Of a stretch of 64,000 nt of DNA, positions 15,462-23,561 are shown in pieces. The stretch comes from an uncultured Acidobacteriia bacterium (GTDB lineage Bacteria > Acidobacteriota > Terriglobia > Bryobacterales > Bryobacteraceae): assembly GCA_903907865.1 (NCBI GenBank), contig CAIVPR010000117.1, forward strand, positions 1 through 64,000, written 5' to 3'. The stretch's first letter is position 1. The number at the start of each line of letters is the position of its first letter. The notes beneath the pieces are model-generated. The model was given only the letters and a program-made list of their open reading frames with translations. It had not been told where the DNA came from and searched no databases. Made by a program: the position numbers and the translations under genes.

Positions 15462-16120
15462 GGGGACCGAGCCGCGATAACGCCCGCAGGGACCGCGACG
15501 GCAAGTCCGCAAATGCCCGGCACCCACAAGCCGTGGCGGAAAGCCAATGCGGTGAAGAACAGCACGACCGACCAGCCAACCAAGCCGCGCCCCCGCGGGG
15601 CGGACGGCAAGAGGCGCAGGATCACCCACGACGCGGCAAACCAACCCGCGTAGTTCGTCCAAGGGATACCGAAGTAGGGACCGCTGTCCAGCCAGCGCCA
15701 GTACTGGAGGGGACCGGCGGTCACCGGGTCGAGCGCCAAGTCCGTGACGGTCATCACCACCGCTCCGAGCAGCGCGGATTTGGTCACCGAGCGCACGAAA
15801 TCGATCAAGATCAGCCATGCGCACGCCATGGTGAAGGGCACGCCGAAAAACTGGGGTCCCAGTGCCGAGGTGTATGCGTAGCGGCCAAACGGCAGACCGG
15901 TATGGACCCCGATCAGCTCGAAGCCGCACCCAAGTCCCGCCGCCAGCGCCAACACCCGCCAGGCAGCGGCGTTTTCGTACAAGGCCAACGACCCGGCGAC
16001 AATCAGGAATAGCGGCGAAGCCCATCCGGTGCCGGGCGCGATGCCCTTGGTCGCCACACCGCCGGCCCACAACATGGCGTAGACGATCCACGCCGCCAAG
16101 CGAATCCGGGACCGGGTCAA
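15446..16120 (-). CDS. cruF: CruF-type carotenoid 1,2-hydratase (DUF422 membrane protein)
   Basis: 224 residues, six to seven membrane helices. The start is TTG 16120, overlapping the stop of the crtD-like gene (TTGA). An internal ATG near residue 16 is possible. Family signatures: GLGCGFELIGVHTGLPFGRYAYT, then LILIDFVRS, then VTDLALDPVTAGPLQYWRW, and then SGPYFGIPWTNYAGWFAASW. The D-P-V-x-x-G and GIPxxNxxGW motifs are typical of the CruF/carotenoid biosynthesis protein family. CruF adds water to the 1',2' double bond of the psi end of an acyclic carotenoid, in the membrane. It is the last gene of the carotenoid operon. The hydroxyl it makes is the usual attachment point for a sugar. Confidence 0.85.
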   Translation of the reverse strand: MTRSRIRLAAWIVYAMLWAGGVATKGIAPGTGWASPLFLIVAGSLALYENAAAWRVLALAAGLGCGFELIGVHTGLPFGRYAYTSALGPQFFGVPFTMACAWLILIDFVRSVTKSALLGAVVMTVTDLALDPVTAGPLQYWRWLDSGPYFGIPWTNYAGWFAASWVILRLLPSAPRGRGLVGWSVVLFFTALAFRHGLWVPGICGLAVAVPAGVIAARSPWENR

Positions 16121-17556
16121 CGTTCGCGCTCCCCGATCTGGCGCGCGACAATGGCAGCCGACATCAGTACCGTTGGGGTTCCGCCGCCGGGGTGGGTGGT
16201 ACCACCGACATGGTAGACACCGCGCACATCGGAATTTACGTTCGAAGGCCGGAGGAAGGCGTTGCGCCAGCCATGCGAGTCGGAGCCGTAGATCGAGCCG
16301 CCTGGCGTCAGGTAGGCAGTTTCCAAACGCGCCGGTGTCCAAACGTCCTCGACCATGATGTCGCTCTGAAAATCGGGAAACCCGCCAAGCCGCAACCGTT
16401 CGAAGACACGCCGACGCGCCTCGGCGACCGCGGCAGTGTTCCAGACGGTGGAGGCGTCGGTGTCTCCGGGAGCGTTGGCCATCACAAACAGGGTATCGCC
16501 CGCACCGGGGGCGTTGACGTAGACGGTGGGGTCGTCCGGGAAACGGTGTTCGTCGAAGATGTGCGCGAATTCCCGCTTGTAGTCGGAGGAGAAACACACG
16601 GTGTGTTCCCGGATGCCTGCCAGAGGCTTGCGCAAGCCGAAAAGCTGGACGAAACCCGACATTGATCGCGACCGAAACTTGCGGGGAGCCTTGCCAAGCA
16701 GGCTGTCCGTGCATTCGGCATCGCCGTTGACCACAACCACGTCCGCCGTCAGCCGTTCCCCGGAAACCAGTTCCACGCCGACTGCGGCACCATTTTTGGT
16801 TTCGATACAGGCCACTTTCGCGTTCGTCCGTAGTTCGACGCCCAGCCCGCGCGCAACCGCCACCAGACCTTCCACTATCTTGTAGAGGCCGCCGGAGACC
16901 GCATAGCCGCCGAAGGCGTACTCGATGTACGGAATCACCGCCAGCGTCGCCGGGGAGCTGTAGGGCGACGATCCCACATAGGTGGGGTACCGGGAAAACA
17001 ACTGCCGCAGGTGCGGACTCTGGAAAAAGTGGTCGACCGCCTTCCTGTAGTTCCCCCAGCCGCGCCTCAACGGGACATGCCGCATGGCCCGCCACTCGCC
17101 CGGAGAGGGTCGTTCGAAGGGCGACCGTCGGAAGAACGTGGCCTCGGACACCTCGAACATCCGCGCGCCCAGGTTCATGAAGTCGAAGAAACCTTCGACG
17201 TCCCCCGGCGCTATCCGCCTCAGGGTCGCCAGCCAATCCGGCAGTTGTGCTCCGTAATCAAAGCGCGTGCCATCGTCGAACCGGTATTCGCAGATCGGGT
17301 CCAGCGGGAGCAGTTCGACGTGGTCTTCGAAGCGGGCCCCGGCGGCAGCAAACGTATCCCGGAAGACCCACGGCATCGTGATGAGGGAAGGCCCGGTGTC
17401 GAAGGTAAAGCCATCCTTCGACCAAGTGTTCATCTTGCCGCCGAACTTGGGACCCGCCTCGCAGACAGTGACATCCCAACCGGCGGCACCAAGTCGCGCA
17501 CCGGACGCCAGCCCGCCCAGCCCCCCGCCAATGACTACCGCCCGCCTGCGCTTCAT
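16117..17556 (-). CDS. CrtI-family carotenoid desaturase, probably CrtD-like
   Basis: 479 residues from ATG 17556, which overlaps the glycosyltransferase stop (ATGA). The FAD-binding Rossmann motif is at the N-terminus (AVVIGGGLGGLASGARLGAAGWDVTVCEA). It is followed by the family signature FTFDTGPSLITMPWVF. The C-terminal FAD motif is visible in DVRGVYHVGGTTHPGGGTPTVLMSA. It is a paralogue of the crtI at 20114 and clearly diverged from it. Next to cruF, the likeliest role is 3,4-desaturation of a hydroxylated acyclic carotenoid, as for CrtD. A ketolase or oxygenase of the same superfamily is the main alternative. FAD-dependent and membrane-associated. Confidence 0.85.
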   Translation of the reverse strand: MKRRRAVVIGGGLGGLASGARLGAAGWDVTVCEAGPKFGGKMNTWSKDGFTFDTGPSLITMPWVFRDTFAAAGARFEDHVELLPLDPICEYRFDDGTRFDYGAQLPDWLATLRRIAPGDVEGFFDFMNLGARMFEVSEATFFRRSPFERPSPGEWRAMRHVPLRRGWGNYRKAVDHFFQSPHLRQLFSRYPTYVGSSPYSSPATLAVIPYIEYAFGGYAVSGGLYKIVEGLVAVARGLGVELRTNAKVACIETKNGAAVGVELVSGERLTADVVVVNGDAECTDSLLGKAPRKFRSRSMSGFVQLFGLRKPLAGIREHTVCFSSDYKREFAHIFDEHRFPDDPTVYVNAPGAGDTLFVMANAPGDTDASTVWNTAAVAEARRRVFERLRLGGFPDFQSDIMVEDVWTPARLETAYLTPGGSIYGSDSHGWRNAFLRPSNVNSDVRGVYHVGGTTHPGGGTPTVLMSAAIVARQIGERER

Positions 17557-18620
17557 GCCGTGGCCTTGTAGACCCGCCCTTTCCACGAAACGCCCCGGCC
17601 CGTGGCGCAGCGCCACCAGGACGCAATTCCCAGCGCCACCAGAAGTACTTCCGTCACCGGGTGTGCCACCACGCTCAGCATGGGATGGCTGAACCGGATC
17701 GCCAAGACCAGCCGCGTCAACAGGACTAGCGCCGCCAGCTTCCACGAAAGACAAAACAAAGCCAGGAACAACCCGGCATGCAGCGCGAGGAACACCACGA
17801 AGCTGATTCCATGCCGGAAGGCGGGGTAGAAGTTCTTTTGGAAGCCCAGCCAGATGCCTTGGAAGCCGTCATACATCCGCACCCGCACCGCCGACGAGCC
17901 GTCCACGCACAACCCGCGTTCACCCGACTTCCGCCACAGTTGGGCGAGCCGGGTGTCCTCGAAGATCTCATTGCGCACCAGATCGTGGCCGCCCAGCCTG
18001 AAGTAGGTGTCCCGGCGCGCCATGATGCAAGCACCGTGCGCCAAGCCGAGACTGGGAGACCCTGCGAACAGCGACAGCGGTCCCGGAAAGATTGAGAAGA
18101 CGACGAAGTTCAGGGTCGGCATGAGGATGCGCTCCGCCAAGGAGTGCATCTCCAGCTTCGGCCAACAGGAAAGGAAGGTCAGGTTCCGCCGCATGCATTC
18201 GGCCACCATGCGGGCAGGAGTGTCTGGTTGGAGGTGGGTGTCGGCATCGAGAAACAGCAACCAAGCGCCACTCGATGCATCTGACAACTGCTTGCATGCG
18301 AATGGTTTGCCCATCCACCCTTCAGGTAATGCTTTGCCATGGATGAGACGGACCCGTGGGTCGATGGCGGAAAATGCCCGGACCACGGAGGCCGTCGCAT
18401 CGGAGGAGTGGTCGTCGCAAACGATCACCTCGCGGGCGGATGTCGCCAAGGCGGAGATCAGGCATCTCGGGAGGTTCGCCTCCTCGTTGCGGGCTGGAAT
18501 CAGGATGGAAACGGCTGCCTGTTCGGACCGGCGGGTCAAGCGGGGAAAGAAAAGCGAGTTGGCCACGGCGATCGCCAGGAAGAAGCAACCCAAGGCCAAC
18601 AGGAGGGATTCCGCGATCAC
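17553..18620 (-). CDS. Family 2 glycosyltransferase, probable carotenoid glycosyltransferase
   Basis: 355 residues from GTG 18620, overlapping the crtE stop (GTGA). A single N-terminal helix (LLLALGCFFLAIAVANSLFF) comes first. The GT-A domain follows, with ILIPARNEEANLP, VIVCDDHSSDATA, LPEGWMGKPFACKQLS, the metal-binding DAD in LLFLDADTHL, and an ED pair in EIFEDTRLAQLW. Two or three C-terminal helices end the protein. This layout is that of CrtQ/CruG/HpnB-like enzymes, which glycosylate membrane-embedded isoprenoid acceptors. The neighbouring cruF product offers a tertiary hydroxyl. I therefore infer transfer of a sugar to the carotenoid. The sugar and exact position are unknown. Confidence 0.82.
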   Translation of the reverse strand: MIAESLLLALGCFFLAIAVANSLFFPRLTRRSEQAAVSILIPARNEEANLPRCLISALATSAREVIVCDDHSSDATASVVRAFSAIDPRVRLIHGKALPEGWMGKPFACKQLSDASSGAWLLFLDADTHLQPDTPARMVAECMRRNLTFLSCWPKLEMHSLAERILMPTLNFVVFSIFPGPLSLFAGSPSLGLAHGACIMARRDTYFRLGGHDLVRNEIFEDTRLAQLWRKSGERGLCVDGSSAVRVRMYDGFQGIWLGFQKNFYPAFRHGISFVVFLALHAGLFLALFCLSWKLAALVLLTRLVLAIRFSHPMLSVVAHPVTEVLLVALGIASWWRCATGRGVSWKGRVYKATA

Positions 18621-19435
18621 GCCGCAGCCCGCTCCGCGCCCGCGGCTTCGAACACCAGTTCCAGCATCGCCACCAACGGCCGGGACTGCTCGCCGAACCT
18701 TTGCAGCAACGTGTCGGAGCAGGCAGCCACCTCCCCGAAGATCTCGCTCCTCGAGGAATTCCAAGCCGACCGCTGGTATCGGCGATCCTCGTCGGCATCC
18801 ATCAGGTCGTCCAGCATCTGGTAGGCACGGCCCAAGCGTTCGCCGCAATCTGCCAGCACCGAGACGGACTGGTGCGTGGCACCGCCTGCGATGGCACCGG
18901 CTGTCAGGGTGAGACGCATGAGCGCCGTTGTCTTGCGGTCGCGGCTATCAAGGTCGCTTGCCTGGTCCGAGACGTCGAGAGCCTGTCCACCGATCATTCC
19001 GTTCATGCCAATACACTCGGCAGCTTCGCGAACCAAGGCTGCGGACCCAGCGAACAGCAGGTACGACTGGTTCAATAGCGCCAGGCCCGCCAGCAGGGCC
19101 GTGGACTCGCCATAGACACGGTGCAGCGGCGGACGGTCCCGTCGCAGGGCGGCGTCGTCCATACAGGGAAGATCGTCGAAGACCAGCGAACTGGAGTGCA
19201 GGAACTCGACCGCGCAGGCGGCGTCCAGAGCCCGCTCGATGTCGACCCCGGCGGCGTGGGAGGCCAACAGCGTGAACAACGGGCGCATCCGCTTCCCCCC
19301 GGGGTAGACGGCAGACCGCACCGCCTCATTCAGCATATCGCCGCCGGGCAGCGAACTGGTGGGAAGCCGGCTCTCCAACGCGATTTCAATCGAACCCCGA
19401 AGGCTCGAAATACAAAGGCCTACCGGACGGGACAT
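18617..19435 (-). CDS. crtE: Polyprenyl diphosphate synthase, GGPP synthase type
   Basis: 272 residues from ATG 19435. The longer frame from 19510 lies within the hydrolase gene. The first aspartate-rich motif is DDLPCMDD at residues 87-94, with the two-residue insertion typical of type II FPP/GGPP synthases. The second is DDLMD at 209-213. YPGGKRMRP at 44-52 binds isopentenyl diphosphate, and GGQALDV is also conserved. The product inside a carotenoid operon should be geranylgeranyl diphosphate, the substrate of CrtB. It overlaps the hydrolase stop by 16 nt and the glycosyltransferase start by 4 nt. It is a little shorter than typical IspA (about 295 residues) at the C-terminus. Confidence 0.9.
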   Translation of the reverse strand: MSRPVGLCISSLRGSIEIALESRLPTSSLPGGDMLNEAVRSAVYPGGKRMRPLFTLLASHAAGVDIERALDAACAVEFLHSSSLVFDDLPCMDDAALRRDRPPLHRVYGESTALLAGLALLNQSYLLFAGSAALVREAAECIGMNGMIGGQALDVSDQASDLDSRDRKTTALMRLTLTAGAIAGGATHQSVSVLADCGERLGRAYQMLDDLMDADEDRRYQRSAWNSSRSEIFGEVAACSDTLLQRFGEQSRPLVAMLELVFEAAGAERAAA

Positions 19436-20124
19436 GGCACCTCCATCAGGATCTCGCGGAGTTGATCGGTCGCCTCCAGGATCGGCAAATGCCCCGCCCC
19501 GCGAAGGCAATGCCGCCTCGCGGAGGGGAAAATGCCGGCCCAGATGGTGGCGGAGCGTCGGACCGCTTGGAATGAACGTTCGCCGAACACCACGTCAACG
19601 TCGGAGTCAATCCCGCAGAACCGGGTTGCCGGACCGACGGACGATAGAATCTGCAGGTGCTTGTAGACGGCATCGTGGTCCACCCGTGCGAAGCCGTCCG
19701 TCAGGTCGGTCTTCGCCGTCCGGTGCCGGGCGAGTGAGCGGTTGGCGATCCACCGTCCCACCGGATTGGCGAACGCGGTGGTGTAGGCGATCCGGCCCCA
19801 GAACGGGTGCAAGAACAATTGGAAGTAGGGCGGCCAGAAGGCGAAGGCGTCGATGAGAACGATACGGGAGACTGGGAGGCGCTGGGCGACCAGCAAGCCG
19901 TAAATACCGCCACTGCAGTTGCCGATGATCTCCAGCGGTCCGGGAATCCTCTTGGCGAGGCCGCACAATTGGGTGGCGATGTCGTTGGCGGTGGTGGCGG
20001 GGAGATCGGGACACCACAGGGTGGCACCGTCACACTGCAACGGGGCGAACGTCGTGTTGTTGCCGCTCCACCCGTGGAGGCAGAGGAAGTGACGGTTGCC
20101 CTTGCCGTAGGTCTTAAGGTTCAC
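19420..20124 (-). CDS. Alpha/beta hydrolase fold protein with atypical nucleophile elbow
   Basis: 234 residues from GTG 20124, which overlaps the end of crtI by 11 nt. The longer frame to 20247 is read inside crtI. The fold is clear: FLCLHGWSGNNTTF (oxyanion loop HGW), then LEIIGNCSGGIYGLL (nucleophile elbow) and a final GAGHLPILEATDQL with His 212. The elbow reads G-N-C-S-G, so the usual serine is Cys 70. The usual aspartate position (GERD in related enzymes) is Ser in FGERSFQ. It resembles BioH/MhpC-like small hydrolases otherwise. In this operon it could acylate or deacylate the carotenoid glycoside or act on an unknown ester. Catalytic competence is uncertain. Confidence 0.7.
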   Translation of the reverse strand: MNLKTYGKGNRHFLCLHGWSGNNTTFAPLQCDGATLWCPDLPATTANDIATQLCGLAKRIPGPLEIIGNCSGGIYGLLVAQRLPVSRIVLIDAFAFWPPYFQLFLHPFWGRIAYTTAFANPVGRWIANRSLARHRTAKTDLTDGFARVDHDAVYKHLQILSSVGPATRFCGIDSDVDVVFGERSFQAVRRSATIWAGIFPSARRHCLRGAGHLPILEATDQLREILMEVPCPVR

Positions 20125-21562
20125 GAGAGGCAATCCTTTCCGCCACCATACGCCCGCCCAAGACCACCATGGGCATGCCGGTGCCCGGCGTGGTGCCCGC
20201 ACCCACATAGTAGAGACCTTGGACATGGCGGGAGTAGTTGCGAGCACGCAAAGGGCCGATCTGGGTCAAAGTGTGCGCCGCCCCGAACGCGGACCCGTCA
20301 TGCAGGCCGAACCGGTCCCGCCAGTCCTCCGGGGTCCAGACATGCTCGACCGCGATGCGGGAATCCTGCAGTCCAATCCGTTCGAGCACCTTGCCGCGGA
20401 TCTCCCGTACGGTGGATGGCCAATCCAGCCCTGGCATGTCGCTCAGGACCGGTGTCGGAACCAGCACGAACACCGCGGAATCCCCTCGGGGGGCCAGATC
20501 GGGATCCGTGGCCGAGGGTACCGCCACGTAGAACGGGAGGTCGGCCGGAATCCGCTTGCGGTTGCAGAGGTCTTCGAAGGCGGTTTTGTAGTCGGACGGC
20601 AGAAAGATCGTGTGGTGCCCAAGGCCATCGACTTGTCCACGCACTCCCCAGTAGAATGTGAGGACGCCTGGAGTCATTTTCGGTGTCTTGATTGCTCTCT
20701 TCAGGAGATCGCGGTCCGTTGTCGGCGTGTCGACGTTCGAAACCACGAGTTCGTACGGGATCGTGCGGCCATCCACCATCTCCAGCCCGACGACGCGGTC
20801 CCGGTCGCGCACGATGCGCCGCACCTTGGAGGACGTGCGGATCAGCACACCCAGCTCGCGCGCCAGCCGCTCCATCCCTTGCACCAAGCCATAGACCCCG
20901 CCTTTCGGCAGCCAGAGCCCGTAGGCAAGTTCCCCGTAGGGCAGGATCGAGAATACCCCCGGCAGTTCGTACGGCGACCCGCCGAGATACATCCCGTATG
21001 ACCCGAAGGCTTCGCGGATGTACCGCGAGGGGAAGAAGCGCCGCAGTTCCTGGTCGAGGGAGCGCCAAATGCCGGTCCGCAGGATTTCGGACGGGGTGAG
21101 GGCCGCGATCCAGCGGAGCGGATTGTCCTCGTTGCGGGTGACCAGCTTGTCGAAAGAGAGGCGGTATTTCGCCGCAGCGTCGGCAAAGAAAGCCGTCATG
21201 CCGGGACGGGAGCCAGGGGCGAGCCGTTCGCACTCGGCGAGAAGCGCGCGCATGTCACTGGACAAGTGGAAGTGCGTGCCGTCGGGCCAGAGGAACCGGA
21301 CGGAAGGGTCTACAGGCAGGAGTTCAACGTAGTCGCGAAAATTCCGGCCCGCTGCGGCGAAAAGCTCTTCGAACACCCACGGATAGTTCAGCAGCGACGG
21401 CCCTGTGTCGAACTGGAAGCCTTGATCGACAATCCGGCTGGCCCGTCCGCCCACCTCCGGGTTGGCTTCATGGATGGTGACTTCGTGTCCGGCGACGCGA
21501 AGGTGGATGGCGGCGCTCAGCCCGCCCAGTCCAGCGCCTATGATGCCGATGTTCCGCTTCAA
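20114..21562 (-). CDS. crtI: Phytoene desaturase CrtI
   Basis: 482 residues, the usual length for bacterial CrtI. The N-terminal FAD motif is IGIIGAGLGGLSAAIHL, followed by GGRASRIVDQGFQFDTGPSLL. The C-terminal signature is VQGLYYVGAGTTPGTGMPMVVLGG. It introduces double bonds into phytoene, producing neurosporene or lycopene, and is FAD-dependent and membrane-peripheral. The ATG at 21562 overlaps the stop of crtB (ATGA), so the first two committed steps of the pathway are translationally coupled. Compared with the paralogue at 16117, this one keeps the canonical C-terminal motif G-T-x-P-G-x-G-M-P and is the better phytoene desaturase candidate. Confidence 0.9.
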   Translation of the reverse strand: MKRNIGIIGAGLGGLSAAIHLRVAGHEVTIHEANPEVGGRASRIVDQGFQFDTGPSLLNYPWVFEELFAAAGRNFRDYVELLPVDPSVRFLWPDGTHFHLSSDMRALLAECERLAPGSRPGMTAFFADAAAKYRLSFDKLVTRNEDNPLRWIAALTPSEILRTGIWRSLDQELRRFFPSRYIREAFGSYGMYLGGSPYELPGVFSILPYGELAYGLWLPKGGVYGLVQGMERLARELGVLIRTSSKVRRIVRDRDRVVGLEMVDGRTIPYELVVSNVDTPTTDRDLLKRAIKTPKMTPGVLTFYWGVRGQVDGLGHHTIFLPSDYKTAFEDLCNRKRIPADLPFYVAVPSATDPDLAPRGDSAVFVLVPTPVLSDMPGLDWPSTVREIRGKVLERIGLQDSRIAVEHVWTPEDWRDRFGLHDGSAFGAAHTLTQIGPLRARNYSRHVQGLYYVGAGTTPGTGMPMVVLGGRMVAERIASREP

Positions 21563-22632
21563 ATGCCCCCCAGCAGGGCCAACGGCACCTTCCAGTAGCG
21601 CGACGGCGGCAACGCTGCCAGTTTTTCGGCCATTGGGACGCTTTCGCGGTGCATGATGCCTTTTGGACTCAGGCTGATGCGCTCGTTGAGTTTCCCGTAC
21701 ACCCGGATGCAGGCTTGGATAGCGGACCGGCAGTCCGGGGCGAAGGCGTCGAGATCCGCCTCGCTCAAACGATAGTAGGATTCGGCGACGTCGGCGAGGT
21801 GCTGGAGGACGCGCCGGAGCGGCTGCGCCTGGCCGGGGTCGGCGCAGTTGATTTGGCTGATGCCCTCGGCCCGAAGCAGGTCCTGGGGCAGATAAACACG
21901 GCCCCTTCTCTCGTCCTCGGCGACGTCGCGCAGGAAGTTGGTCAGTTGCAGCGCGATCCCCAGGTTACGCGAACTGGCCATGGTGCGTTCCCACGCCTCC
22001 GGCGACGAGGCTCCGTAGATGTGGGCCAGGAAGTAGCCGACGACGATGGCGCTGCCGTAGATGTAGTTATCGATCAGGTCGTCCAGCGTTTCGTACACGC
22101 GGGGAGTGGCGTCGGCATCCATGGCGTCGAGGAACGATTGGTAGTACTCGGGACGGATAGCCGCGCGGCGAACCACTTCGGCAAAGCCAGCCACCCAAAC
22201 CGGGGTGCCGGTCGCCACCGATTTGCGCCAATCCCGTTGCGCCAGGGCGTTCGAGTAGTCTTCGCGCCAATGCAAGATCCGCTTGTGGCGCTCGGCGGCC
22301 GGCAGCGGGAAGGTGTCCACAATTTCGTCCGGATAGCGGACCGCAGCGTAGACCACCTCGACCTCGGCCCGCTTGATCGGCGGCAGGAAGCGTGTGACCA
22401 GGAAGAAACTAGTGCTGTAGTTGCGAAGGATTCCCCTGGCCCCGTGCGTCAGGAGACGCCATGCCGCCGGCTCGGACGAAGCGCAAGTGATCGAGTCCGC
22501 GATCTCCGCATCCCGTTCCCGCCATTCACGCTCCGTCCAATTCCGGCCCAAGCAGTTATTGCCCTCAATTAAGGGTATGCTGGACTTGCGCCTTCGATGC
22601 TGAATATTTACACTTGAGGGAGCCGCCAACAT
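21559..22632 (-). CDS. crtB: Phytoene synthase CrtB
   Basis: Condenses two GGPP to phytoene. The squalene/phytoene synthase motifs are visible: YAAVRYPDEIVDTF (first Asp-rich motif, as D-E-x-x-D), YIYGSAIVVGYFL, and NLGIALQLTNFLRDVAEDERRGRVYLPQDLL (second Asp-rich motif). The substrate-binding Tyr/Ser region NYSTSFFLVTRFLP is at about 70-85. The listed start ATG 22632 gives 357 residues, about 50 longer than usual. It also places the start only 5 nt from the divergent STAS gene. A start downstream (for example TTG near 22570) is plausible. First gene of the seven-gene carotenoid operon, so its promoter lies in or beside 22560-22640. Confidence 0.9.
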   Translation of the reverse strand: MLAAPSSVNIQHRRRKSSIPLIEGNNCLGRNWTEREWRERDAEIADSITCASSEPAAWRLLTHGARGILRNYSTSFFLVTRFLPPIKRAEVEVVYAAVRYPDEIVDTFPLPAAERHKRILHWREDYSNALAQRDWRKSVATGTPVWVAGFAEVVRRAAIRPEYYQSFLDAMDADATPRVYETLDDLIDNYIYGSAIVVGYFLAHIYGASSPEAWERTMASSRNLGIALQLTNFLRDVAEDERRGRVYLPQDLLRAEGISQINCADPGQAQPLRRVLQHLADVAESYYRLSEADLDAFAPDCRSAIQACIRVYGKLNERISLSPKGIMHRESVPMAEKLAALPPSRYWKVPLALLGGI

Positions 22633-22637
22633 TCCGC

Positions 22638-23042
22638 ATGCCTCTGGAAATCACACAACGGGAACGCGAGGGGATCGCACTGCTGGACATGAAGGGCCGG
22701 TTGATCGCCGGGGAATCCGTGACGACGCTGCGCGACTCCATGGAGACCCAGACGAAGATCGGGAAGGCCAACGTGATCCTGAACCTGCACGAGGTCGACT
22801 ACATCGACTCCAGCGGCTTGGGCGCGCTGGTTTACTGCTCTACAAATTTGACCCGGAGCGGCGGAGTGGCCAAGCTGCTCAACCTCAACCGGCGGAATCT
22901 GGAGCTGCTGGTGCTGACAAAAATCGACACCATCTTCGAGGTGTTCAACGACGAAACCGACGCCGTGAACAGCTTCTTTCCCGGACGCGACATCAAGAAG
23001 TTCGACATCCTGTCGTTCGTGCACAACTTGAAGGGCAAGTAG
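22638..23042 (+). CDS. STAS-domain anti-sigma factor antagonist
   Basis: 134 residues from ATG 22638. STAS fold of the SpoIIAA/RsbV type, with IALLDMKGRLIAGES at the start, VNLHEVDYIDSSGLGAL-like core (residues ~52-70) and LNLNRRNLELLVLTKIDTIFEVF. The Ser in YIDSSGLG is the usual phosphorylation site for an RsbW-type kinase. A partner-switch role in regulating a sigma factor or envelope stress is therefore likely. A SpoIIE-type phosphatase lies at 39938 but no RsbW kinase is visible in the window. A C-terminal extension (FFPGRDIKKFDILSFVHNLKGK) follows the domain. It is divergent from crtB and 4 nt from the thioredoxin-like gene. Confidence 0.88.
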   Translation: MPLEITQREREGIALLDMKGRLIAGESVTTLRDSMETQTKIGKANVILNLHEVDYIDSSGLGALVYCSTNLTRSGGVAKLLNLNRRNLELLVLTKIDTIFEVFNDETDAVNSFFPGRDIKKFDILSFVHNLKGK

Positions 23043-23046
23043 GTAA

Positions 23047-23481
23047 ATGCTTGCAACGGAATCAGTTGCGCCATTATCTGACCTGCCTGGAGTGGACCGT
23101 TCGAAGCCTGTCTTGCTGGTGTTCTTCAAGGTGTCGTGCCCTACTTGCCAGTTCACCTTTCCCTACCTGCAGCGGATCGCGGACGGGGCTGCGGAGTTGC
23201 AGATCGTGCCGGTTTCGCAAGATGGCGAGGCGGCCACCCATGCCTTTTTGCAGAGATTCGGCCCGGGTTTGACCGCCCTGATCGACAAGCCGTGGGTGTA
23301 TCCGGCCAGCAATGCGTTCGGAATAGCCCACGTGCCGTCGATGTTCCTGATCGAAAGCGATGGGCGCATTTCGAAGGCAATGGAAGGCTTCAGCCGCGAG
23401 GACCTGCGGGAGATCGGAGACCGCTTCAACGCGCCGCCTTTCCGTCCCGGCGAACAGGTGCCGGTGTTCAAACCCGGCTGA
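23047..23481 (+). CDS. Thioredoxin-like (TlpA/AhpC-type) protein
   Basis: 144 residues. Thioredoxin fold with VLLVFFKVSCPTCQFTFPYLQ, i.e. a C-P-T-C redox pair at about residues 31-34. Other features are IVPVSQDGEAATHAFL, the cis-Pro segment FGIAHVPSMFLIESDGRI, and a short C-terminal tail. There is no signal peptide or membrane helix, so it is probably cytoplasmic. It starts 4 nt after the STAS gene and is surely in the same transcript. A thiol-based input to the partner switch is an attractive but unproven idea. A thiol reductase or peroxiredoxin-like role is the default. Confidence 0.85.
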   Translation: MLATESVAPLSDLPGVDRSKPVLLVFFKVSCPTCQFTFPYLQRIADGAAELQIVPVSQDGEAATHAFLQRFGPGLTALIDKPWVYPASNAFGIAHVPSMFLIESDGRISKAMEGFSREDLREIGDRFNAPPFRPGEQVPVFKPG

Positions 23482-23518
23482 GGATCGAAGAACTGAGTCC
23501 CGTGCGGATTCAACAACA

Positions 23519-23551
23519 CGGGGACGCGCAGCGCCATGCTGCCCGTCCCCG
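23519..23551. terminator. Bidirectional terminator hairpin between convergent genes
   Basis: CGGGGACG (23519-23526) pairs with CGTCCCCG (23544-23551) around an inner CAGC/GCTG stem. It lies between the 3' end of the thioredoxin-like gene (+) and the 3' end of the NTF2-like gene (-). A T-rich stretch (TTCAGGTTCTTT) follows on the + side. Confidence 0.65.
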
Positions 23552-23561
23552 TTCAGGTTCT

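Noticed and set aside
14861-16012. 383-codon open frame on the + strand
   Set aside because: Lies antisense to gntR and cruF, which have clear family signatures.
22561-22620. CCCTCAA at 22562-22568 and TTGAGGG at 22614-22620 as a regulator site
   Set aside because: The arms are short and 45 bases apart; too weak to call without a known regulator.
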